Assembly (NCBI GenBank): GCA_947631715.1
Contig: CANRMK010000112.1
Coordinates: 1-7,647, forward strand
Origin: an uncultured Acetatifactor sp.
GTDB lineage: Bacteria > Bacillota > Clostridia > Lachnospirales > Lachnospiraceae
Direction of reading: 5' to 3'
DNA: 7,647 nucleotides
Shown in pieces: positions 1 to 5,630 of this stretch. Below the pieces are notes generated by a model. The model saw only the letters and a program-made list of their open reading frames with translations, was not told the origin of the DNA and made no database searches. Both the position numbers and the translations under genes were made by a program. The stretch's first letter is position 1, and every line of letters starts with the position of its first letter.

Positions 1-227
1 AGAAATCTTCTGTTCTTCAGTCTTTTCCCCGCTGCAAAGCCGCCGAACAGGTTCGCCGCCACATAGATGAGGATAATAGCGATGGCCACCGCCCTCTCCC
101 CCAGCTTCAGCCTGTACAGCAGAAACGCAAGGACCGCAAGCAAAAGGCCCGTAAGTATGTACGAAAACAACAGAGTTTTCAGGAGGAAAAAAACAGGGAA
201 CTCCCCGGATTCCGATTTTTGCTCCAT
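1..227 (-). CDS. TIGR04086-type small membrane protein (5' part, runs off left edge)
   Basis: Reading leftward from ATG 227-225, about 75 codons stay open to the window edge, so the C-terminus is missing. The start is chosen because GGAGGG (242-237) lies 9 nt upstream; an in-frame ATG at 248-246 would place that motif inside the gene. The visible protein has a short polar N-terminus, a hydrophobic segment at about residues 11-42 including SYILTGLLLAVLAFLLYRLK, then a second one at about 48-65 (AIAIILIYVAANLFGGFAAG) followed by the basic run KRLKNRR. A short LTG-containing helix, then an FxGGFxAGK-type turn and a basic KNR stretch, is the pattern I associate with the TIGR04086 (YrzE-like) family of roughly 120-residue, four-helix membrane proteins of Clostridia, whose function is unknown. 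It is transcribed divergently from the CNNM/CorC gene. A weak -10 (TATAAA, 260-255) precedes it without a good -35. Family assignment is from memory of the pattern. Confidence 0.7.
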   Translation of the reverse strand, partial: MEQKSESGEFPVFFLLKTLLFSYILTGLLLAVLAFLLYRLKLGERAVAIAIILIYVAANLFGGFAAGKRLKNRRF

Positions 228-287
228 AGCGCTTTGCCCTCCAACCATAAACTTTTTATAAAATCATATGCCCCAACAGCCGAAAAC

Positions 288-317
288 TTGACAACCGCCT
301 GTGATGTACTGTATATT
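288..317 (+). promoter_or_regulatory. Sigma-A-like promoter of the CNNM/CorC gene
   Basis: A perfect -35 TTGACA (288-293) is followed after 18 bp by TATATT (312-317), one mismatch from the -10 consensus. Transcription would start near 324-326, giving a leader of about 95 nt before the TTG start at 421. This placement makes the ATG codons at 301-306 untranscribed or outside the message, which supports the downstream start. Seen by eye; not experimentally mapped. Confidence 0.7.
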
Positions 318-336
318 TATTGATAACTGTAATTTA

Positions 337-370
337 CGCGAAAGCCATTTTACGGGGAATGGCTTTCGCG
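337..370 (+). promoter_or_regulatory. Perfect 13-bp hairpin in the CNNM/CorC leader
   Basis: CGCGAAAGCCATT (337-349) and AATGGCTTTCGCG (358-370) are exact inverted complements around an 8-nt loop TTACGGGG. No U-tract follows on either strand, so it is not a simple intrinsic terminator. It sits wholly inside the predicted 5' leader, downstream of the promoter. It could be an RNA stability or regulatory element, or a DNA operator with a wide dyad. I do not recognise it as a known riboswitch class. Confidence 0.75.
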
Positions 371-380
371 GATTCCGATG

Positions 381-400
381 CCGCAGCCTGCTTTCTGCGG
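381..400 (+). promoter_or_regulatory. Second leader hairpin just upstream of the RBS
   Basis: CCGCAG (381-386) pairs with CTGCGG (395-400) around the 8-nt loop CCTGCTTT; a G380-U401 wobble could extend the stem. It lies 10 bp after the 13-bp hairpin and 8 nt before the GGAG ribosome binding site, so the leader would fold as two consecutive stem-loops. Its position suggests a role in translation initiation, but this is inference. Confidence 0.5.
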
Positions 401-401
401 T

Positions 402-423
402 CAAAAAAGGAGTGGTTTTTTTG
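402..423 (+). promoter_or_regulatory. RBS and TTG start within an A-tract/U-tract hairpin
   Basis: The ribosome binding site AAAGGAG ends at 412 with an 8-nt spacing to TTG 421-423, and it decides the start of the CNNM/CorC gene. CAAAAAA (402-408) is exactly complementary to TTTTTTG (417-423). The GGAG would therefore lie in the loop and the TTG start codon in the 3' arm. The stem is almost all A-U pairs and must be weak, so this may be only a marginal control structure. Confidence 0.55.
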
Positions 424-1773
424 GATACCCCTGGGGTCATACAATTGATCGTTCTTCTTGTTCTGGTATTGCTCTCGGCATTCTTCTCCTCTGCGGAGAC
501 AGCTCTCAGCACAGTGAACCGCGTGCGCATGCGCGCCCTGGAAGACGAAGGGAACAAACGTGCGGCGCGTGTGAACAGAATACTGGAAAACTACAGCAAG
601 ATGTTAAGCACGATCCTGATCGGCAACAACATCGTCAATCTGTCCGCTTCCGCCCTGGCCACCACCCTTGCCATGCGGATCCACCTGGCAGTGGGCATTG
701 CCACCGGTATCCTGACCATAGCTGTCCTGCTCTTTGGCGAGATTGCCCCCAAGACCTGGGCCATGATCAACTCGGAAAAAATATCCCTGATCTACAGTGG
801 AATCATCTATCGGCTGATGCAGGTCCTGACCCCTGTGATCTTTCTTGTGGACAAGCTTGCAAACGGTGTACTGCGCCTGCTGCGCATCGATCCCAACAAG
901 CGGACCAATATCATGACCGAGTCCGAGCTGCGCACCTATGTGGACGTAAGCCATGAGGACGGCGTCATCGAATCTGAAGAGCGGGAAATGATCTACAATG
1001 TGTTCGATTTTTCAGACGCGCTGGCCAAGGATATCATGATCCCCAGGATCAATATGGTGACCGTCAGCGTGGATGCCTCCTATGACGATGTCCTGGAGGT
1101 CTTCCGGGAATCCATGTACACACGCCTGCCCGTATATCAGGAGGACAAGGACAATATCATCGGTCTGATCAATATCAAGGATTTTATTCTGACGGAGAAG
1201 AAAGACAGTTTCCAGGTGCAGAACATTTTAAGAGACGCTCATTATACATATGAGCTCAAGAAAGTGGCCGATCTGCTCTATGAGCTTCGGGAAAAGACCA
1301 CCAGCGTCACTTTTGTGCTGAACGAGTACGGCGCGACCGTGGGCATGATCACTCTTGAGGACCTGCTGGAGGAGATCGTGGGCGAGATCCGGGACGAATA
1401 TGACGAAGATGAAGAAGAGCTGATCCAAAAAATAGAGGAGCGGACCTATCTGGTAGAGGGCAGCATGAAGCTGGACGATATCAACGATGAGCTGGGGACC
1501 GCTCTGGAGAGCGAGGATTACGATTCCATCGGCGGCATCATCATCGAAGCGCTGGACCGCCTGCCGGAGGACGGCGATGAAGTCCTCCTAAAGGACGGCA
1601 CCCGGCTGAAAGTTCAGGGCATCGACCAGAACCGGATCGTCAAGGTCCTGATGTGCCTGCCGGAGCCTGCCGGAGACGCCCCGGAGGACACGGCAGAGGA
1701 TACCGCCGCAGACGAAGAAAACGAAGAAAAGCTGCCCGGAACAGAGGCCCCGCAGGGCGAAGCAGAGCCTTAA
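421..1773 (+). CDS. CNNM/CBS-pair/CorC-domain transporter (hemolysin C / CorC family)
   Basis: A 450-residue membrane protein of the CNNM/CorC family, members of which export Mg2+ or resist Co2+/Mg2+; the substrate here is not proven. Domains from the TTG start: CNNM/DUF21 membrane domain at about 5-160, with the family hallmarks SSAETA (23-28), GNN (68-70) and GEIAPKT (106-112), the last two containing residues typical of the ion site. Two CBS domains follow (about 206-257 and 269-328, the second ending in the typical GMITLEDLLEEIVGEI), which in relatives bind ATP-Mg. A CorC/HlyC C-terminal domain spans about 340-415. The last 35 residues are Asp/Glu-rich and look disordered. TTG 421 is preferred over ATG 301/304 because the promoter -10 lies at 312-317, GGAG is 8 nt upstream, and the extra 40 residues are Cys/Arg-rich and unlike the family. 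The gene is monocistronic and its stop overlaps that of the convergent DUF4956 gene. No terminator is visible. Confidence 0.92.
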   Translation: MDTPGVIQLIVLLVLVLLSAFFSSAETALSTVNRVRMRALEDEGNKRAARVNRILENYSKMLSTILIGNNIVNLSASALATTLAMRIHLAVGIATGILTIAVLLFGEIAPKTWAMINSEKISLIYSGIIYRLMQVLTPVIFLVDKLANGVLRLLRIDPNKRTNIMTESELRTYVDVSHEDGVIESEEREMIYNVFDFSDALAKDIMIPRINMVTVSVDASYDDVLEVFRESMYTRLPVYQEDKDNIIGLINIKDFILTEKKDSFQVQNILRDAHYTYELKKVADLLYELREKTTSVTFVLNEYGATVGMITLEDLLEEIVGEIRDEYDEDEEELIQKIEERTYLVEGSMKLDDINDELGTALESEDYDSIGGIIIEALDRLPEDGDEVLLKDGTRLKVQGIDQNRIVKVLMCLPEPAGDAPEDTAEDTAADEENEEKLPGTEAPQGEAEP

Positions 1774-2435
1774 TATTGTCCGTCTCCGGTGTAAGCTACC
1801 ATTGTGGCATACTCCACACCTTTGACTGCTGTGATGCTGTTCAAGATCTCCTGTCCCTTAGCCGTCACGGCATATGTGGCTTCCGTCTGTCCATCCCGTT
1901 TCGCTACAGATTTGACCTTGGATCTTGTTGTCTTTAAAATGCGCAAAAGCTCCTCTTCCGCGCTGTCATCATAATGAATGACCAGCAGATACACCTTTCT
2001 CTTCCTGCTCAGGAAGAGGAAGACCATAAAAGTCATGCAGATCACCGTTGTCTGAACGATCGCAAGCACAAAGAGCCCCGCGCCGGCCGCCAGTCCAGCG
2101 CCGATTCCAAGGAACAAAAATCCCACGTCCAGCGGATCCTTTACCGCTGCCCGAAAACGTACAATGGACAGCGCACCCACCATGCCCAGTGAAAGCACCA
2201 GATTGGAAGAGATCGTCATGATCACGAACGCCACTGTCAAAGTAGTGATCACCAGGAGCAGCCCATAATTTTCAGAATAGACAGCGCCTCTGTAAAAGTA
2301 TTTATATACCACATACAATATGGCCGCGCAGAGCAGCGCCGTCCCAAACACCATAAAAATATAAGGCAGTGAAAGATTTTCTATCAGCCCCATTTGTGAA
2401 ATATTTTCCCGAAGGATATTCTTAATTGAATTCAT
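1770..2435 (-). CDS. DUF4956 membrane protein
   Basis: The protein has 221 residues from ATG 2435-2433. This start is chosen over ATG 2441 because GGAG (2446-2443) is 7 nt away, against 1 nt for the other. The N-terminus is amphipathic. Hydrophobic segments lie at about 26-47, 58-84 and a long stretch at 105-142 that can hold two helices. Between them is the family signature GALSIVRFRAAVKDPLD (87-103). A soluble C-terminal part (143-221) begins with alternating hydrophobic residues (VYLLVIHYDD) and looks like a small alpha/beta, ACT- or ferredoxin-like fold. DUF4956 has no established biochemical role that I know of, though its genes are commonly found beside VTC and CotH genes, as here. It is the last gene of the operon and overlaps the VTC gene by 14 bp, with its RBS inside that gene, so translational coupling is likely. 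A membrane partner or conduit for the VTC enzyme is inference. Confidence 0.88.
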   Translation of the reverse strand: MNSIKNILRENISQMGLIENLSLPYIFMVFGTALLCAAILYVVYKYFYRGAVYSENYGLLLVITTLTVAFVIMTISSNLVLSLGMVGALSIVRFRAAVKDPLDVGFLFLGIGAGLAAGAGLFVLAIVQTTVICMTFMVFLFLSRKRKVYLLVIHYDDSAEEELLRILKTTRSKVKSVAKRDGQTEATYAVTAKGQEILNSITAVKGVEYATMVAYTGDGQY

Positions 2436-3156
2436 ATGCATTCTCCATTCCGTATAATTCTATTTGTTTCTCCATACACATCACATACTTGGAGACCGCC
2501 GTCCGGACCGGCTCCACACTGGCTACCATCTGGCTGATATGTGACGGTAGAAATTCATCATACTTTACCTCCAGCACCATGTTTTCCCCCATAATATCAG
2601 GAAACAATCGCTTTTTCTCCCACATGGCGCCCACCGGTCCCGAGGCCAGTTCCCTGTCAAAAGTAATCCGCAGGTTCGACAGCGGAAGTACATACGCCTC
2701 ACGTATGTAATCTATAGTGATCACAGGCTGCCACCCGCTGTTTTGTATCAGGAGTTCAAATTCCCTGCCCAGCCCCTCCGCCTGCCCTGTGATCCAATCC
2801 CGTTCATCCACATGCCAGGCAGGCTCTCTCCGGCTGACCCTGATCAGCGCTTCCGTCTGCTGTCCGGTCAACCCATACACTCGTTTTCCCACGCGGTTTC
2901 CGTTTTTTTCCTTACACTCCAGCACTGCATGTTCAAAATTACCATTGTAGCAGCGAATGCGGTACTTTTTTCTCTCTGATAAGCCGTTCTGCTTCTCCCA
3001 CAGGGCTTGTCTGCCCCCACTGTCAAAATAGACACTTCTGATCCAGTATTCACCGTTTTCCCCCGCATGCTCATCGGGCGCCATGACCCATTTCAGACGA
3101 TGCTTCAATAGTTCGTACTGAACCGGCGAGATAATATATTTTAATTCATGTCTCAT
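2422..3156 (-). CDS. VTC-type polyphosphate polymerase domain protein
   Basis: The protein has 244 residues and is a single VTC domain (PF09359-like, triphosphate tunnel metalloenzyme fold). In yeast Vtc4 this domain makes polyphosphate from ATP inside a basic tunnel. The opening RHELKY (2-7) supplies the E-x-K typical of tunnel enzymes. Other charged strand motifs are R40 with YFD (43-45), ERKKYRIRCYN (61-71), ECKEK (80-84), DYIREAY (149-155), RITFD (163-167), LEVKYD (195-200) and SKY (222-224). Together these give the alternating Arg/Lys walls and acidic metal ligands expected of an active enzyme; no obvious key residue is lost. It has no signal peptide or membrane span, and no SPX domain such as regulates the yeast enzyme, so it should be cytoplasmic. 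GGGGAG (3169-3164) lies 7 nt before ATG 3156. It follows the CotH stop by 17 bp and overlaps DUF4956. Polymerase activity is inferred from family membership. Confidence 0.88.
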   Translation of the reverse strand: MRHELKYIISPVQYELLKHRLKWVMAPDEHAGENGEYWIRSVYFDSGGRQALWEKQNGLSERKKYRIRCYNGNFEHAVLECKEKNGNRVGKRVYGLTGQQTEALIRVSRREPAWHVDERDWITGQAEGLGREFELLIQNSGWQPVITIDYIREAYVLPLSNLRITFDRELASGPVGAMWEKKRLFPDIMGENMVLEVKYDEFLPSHISQMVASVEPVRTAVSKYVMCMEKQIELYGMENAYEFN

Positions 3157-3173
3157 AAAACTGCTCCCCGAAA

Positions 3174-5534
3174 CTAAAAGGATTCTGCCCAGCGATCCGT
3201 ACAGAAATTTCTGATATACACTCCCTGTTCAGAAGACAGATCCGGTATCTCTACCTCGTCCAGCCGCTCTCTCTGAAAGGTCAGCGACAAGATTTCCCCC
3301 GCCTTTAGATTAAAATTCATCTCCAGCTGCCCAAGTCCATCCACCTCACTGTAATCCTTTCCATATATGCGCAGAGTTTCTCCCGGTGCAATGCTCATCA
3401 CCGGAAGCGCATATTTATAAAGATCATCGGAGTCGCTCAGGAAATAATTGTTAGTGTCGATCACCTTGTGAGATCGATTCACGATCTCCACATAATCGTT
3501 CGTCCCCTTGGCTTTGACGGCCGACAGCTGAAGAACAGGCTCTTCCTTTTCCTCAGTGATCATCTCCACTGATATTTCACCCTTTTTTACATCAGAGCCG
3601 TCCAAAATCAGTACCTTTTCTTCTCTTCTCTCTCCGTTCACCAGCCAGCAGACAAAGGTTTCATTTTCTGCCTCCGCAGCCTCTAATCTCACCTGGACGT
3701 CCTTGAAATAGGTTCCGGAAAAGGTATCGTCAGTCACATAAAAGCTGTTCAGATGAACGCTGCTGCAGCAGTCTCCCTTGCTGATATTTAAATGATACTC
3801 ATCTCCTATGTCAAAAGTATCCTGTATATCCGCGATCACAGTTTCAGGCCTTGCCATGGCAAAATCCTTAATTGTCTGTATGCTCTGCTCTACCGTATCC
3901 ATATGGAGGCTTTCTTCAGATTCCCACAGGGAGCCCTTCATGACATCGCTCTCCTCCAGCATGTGATACAGCTCCTGATACCGCGATGCATGCATCTCAT
4001 CCACTGTTTCTGTCACATACTGCTGGGACATTGTACTGTTCATCAGGTCGCAGGTATAGTTCACAAAGTAATCCCGGCAGTCCTGCCTGTCCATCAAGGC
4101 CGCAAACAGAGGAGAGTTCTCTGACACGATCCGCTGCAGTGTAGGCAGCTGGGCATAGCTTCCTATCATGTCATTGAAAATCATCAGTCCAAATCCAAAA
4201 TCCACGTCATACAGCAAGTGGCGGTATTTCCCGTCAAATACGGAATCATCTGCATAATCTTCGTTCTCCGCCACATAGCGGTATACCTTTAAATTGTTTC
4301 CCGGCCAGTCGGTATTTCCAACATAATTTTCAATGGCAAAATACTGTAAATAGTTCTCCACGTCCAGCCAGCTGCACAATTCCTGATAATTTTCTTCCTG
4401 AGTCAGATCCTTTGCGACAGATTCCGCATACGCCCGATTGTATTCCTCCGCATACTTCTCAAGGACAGGATCTCCGTCAGCCGTCATTTCCTTATCCGTT
4501 CCCTCCAGGATAACAAATTCACCGGTATAAAGCCCATAGCGGTTTTCAAAGTATTGCCCATCATAATTATTTTCCAGCCAGTAGATCCCCTTGTAGTCTC
4601 CATTGATGTAGACACAGAGCGGGATCGCGGACATGGTATCCATAAAGCCGCTCTCCCTGGCTAATCTCCCCACCAGCTCTGACCTGACATACCCAAATCC
4701 GTTGTCATTTCCGGCGCTTCTGACCACCAACCGCTTATATTCCCTTCCCAGTACACCGTTCTCTTCGGAATTCAGGTCTCCAAAAAAAGGATAGTCAAAT
4801 TCATTTTCTCTGTCGTATTCTTTTCTGGCATATAGCCGAAACGATTTCTGGTTCTTAATTCTGGTAAGTCCGCCCTGAATGCGCACACCGCCATTTTGTT
4901 CCAAAAGCAAAGTGCCATCCCGGTCAAAAAACTGAATGTAAACAGGTCTTTCCGCTTCCCTGCCCCTCATGCTCCAATTTGCCAGAACTTCACCGCCAAT
5001 GTGCGCGTCAGGATTGGCAGCCCAAAACTCATCCCATTTTTTCCCGGCAGCGAAAATACCGTTTTCATAGCCGAACAATCCTTCCGGGTCCCCTGTCATC
5101 TGAAGGATCATAACATCATAGCGCTCTTTTATTTTTTCTCCAAGGAAATAGGTGCGCACACTTTCCTGCTTCGTTCCGTCCTCATACACGGTACAGAATC
5201 TATATACTGCCACGCTTTCCTGCTGCCCTGCCGTCAGAGGAATCGGTCCCTGGTACAAAGTGCCATTTTGTTCATCCGGTTCTTCACAATTGTCCGTATA
5301 ATATACCTTTGCACCCCTTGGCACCGATAACACGATCTCAAGGCTTTCGGAGTAAAACCCGCTGTCCGGAAATATCTGCACCTCATCCTTTTCCGCATTG
5401 TCCTGAAAATCACGCTCTTCCGGCCGCACAATGCCCGCGGCTCGAAGCAGATGCGGAACTATGATCACTGCCGCCAGAATACAGCCCATCCCTGCAAGCC
5501 ACCTGAGCAGTCTGCCAAGAGCCATTGGTCTCAT
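3174..5534 (-). CDS. Membrane-anchored CotH-kinase-family protein with beta-sandwich domains
   Basis: The protein has 786 residues. Arg-rich residues 2-11 precede one hydrophobic helix (about 12-33), an uncleaved-anchor or signal-peptide pattern that puts the rest outside the membrane. Residues about 52-130 (FPDSGFYSESLEIVLS, then KVYYTDNCEEPD) resemble a chitobiase/hexosaminidase C-terminal-type beta-sandwich. The CotH domain spans about 135-560: GVRIQGG (216-222), QKSFR (229-233), RSAGND (272-277), YINGDYKGIYWLE (309-321), NTDWPGNN (407-414) and YDVDFGFG (442-449). K230, D409, D443 and D445 are candidate ATP- and metal-binding residues by analogy with Bacillus CotH, a spore-coat protein kinase. 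Residues about 665-760 look like a lamin-tail domain (YVEIVNRSHKVIDTNNYFLS). AGGAG (5546-5542) lies 7 nt before ATG 5534. It is the first gene of the tight CotH-VTC-DUF4956 cluster. Its AT content is higher than that of the flanking transporters. The true substrate is unknown. Confidence 0.88.
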   Translation of the reverse strand: MRPMALGRLLRWLAGMGCILAAVIIVPHLLRAAGIVRPEERDFQDNAEKDEVQIFPDSGFYSESLEIVLSVPRGAKVYYTDNCEEPDEQNGTLYQGPIPLTAGQQESVAVYRFCTVYEDGTKQESVRTYFLGEKIKERYDVMILQMTGDPEGLFGYENGIFAAGKKWDEFWAANPDAHIGGEVLANWSMRGREAERPVYIQFFDRDGTLLLEQNGGVRIQGGLTRIKNQKSFRLYARKEYDRENEFDYPFFGDLNSEENGVLGREYKRLVVRSAGNDNGFGYVRSELVGRLARESGFMDTMSAIPLCVYINGDYKGIYWLENNYDGQYFENRYGLYTGEFVILEGTDKEMTADGDPVLEKYAEEYNRAYAESVAKDLTQEENYQELCSWLDVENYLQYFAIENYVGNTDWPGNNLKVYRYVAENEDYADDSVFDGKYRHLLYDVDFGFGLMIFNDMIGSYAQLPTLQRIVSENSPLFAALMDRQDCRDYFVNYTCDLMNSTMSQQYVTETVDEMHASRYQELYHMLEESDVMKGSLWESEESLHMDTVEQSIQTIKDFAMARPETVIADIQDTFDIGDEYHLNISKGDCCSSVHLNSFYVTDDTFSGTYFKDVQVRLEAAEAENETFVCWLVNGERREEKVLILDGSDVKKGEISVEMITEEKEEPVLQLSAVKAKGTNDYVEIVNRSHKVIDTNNYFLSDSDDLYKYALPVMSIAPGETLRIYGKDYSEVDGLGQLEMNFNLKAGEILSLTFQRERLDEVEIPDLSSEQGVYIRNFCTDRWAESF

Positions 5535-5630
5535 ACTTTTTCTCCTAAACCGACGCCGCCCTGCACTTCCATTTCAACCGACTGTCACCATAACACTGTA
5601 AATCAATAAGCTTCCCACTGCACAGCGCCG
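5535..5630 (-). other. 96-bp gap between Na/Pi symporter and CotH gene
   Basis: Read on the minus strand, the gap shows no stem-loop with a U-tract, so readthrough from the Na/Pi gene into CotH is possible. The only promoter-like element is a weak extended -10 resemblance, TGT followed by TATGGT (near 5595-5587), without a good -35. The CotH ribosome binding site lies at 5546-5542. Whether the four minus-strand genes form one operon or 1+3 cannot be settled from sequence alone. Confidence 0.4.

Noticed and set aside
337..370. The 13-bp hairpin as an intrinsic terminator
   Set aside because: Neither strand has a U-tract after the stem, and it lies downstream of the promoter in the leader of the gene.
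301..420. N-terminal extension of the CNNM/CorC protein from ATG 301 or 304
   Set aside because: This ATG lies upstream of the predicted -10 and transcription start. The 40 added residues are translated from the leader hairpins and do not look like the family, and no RBS precedes the ATG.
324..420. Leader as a known riboswitch (M-box, yybP-ykoY, c-di-GMP)
   Set aside because: It is too short for an M-box. The conserved cores of the others are absent; a passing resemblance to the ACGCAAAGC part of c-di-GMP-I is consumed in the perfect hairpin stem.
378..956. 192-codon plus-strand open frame, and the 116-codon minus-strand frame at 604-954
   Set aside because: Both lie inside the well-supported CNNM/CorC gene. 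They have His/Cys/Arg-rich composition with no recognisable domain and no RBS.
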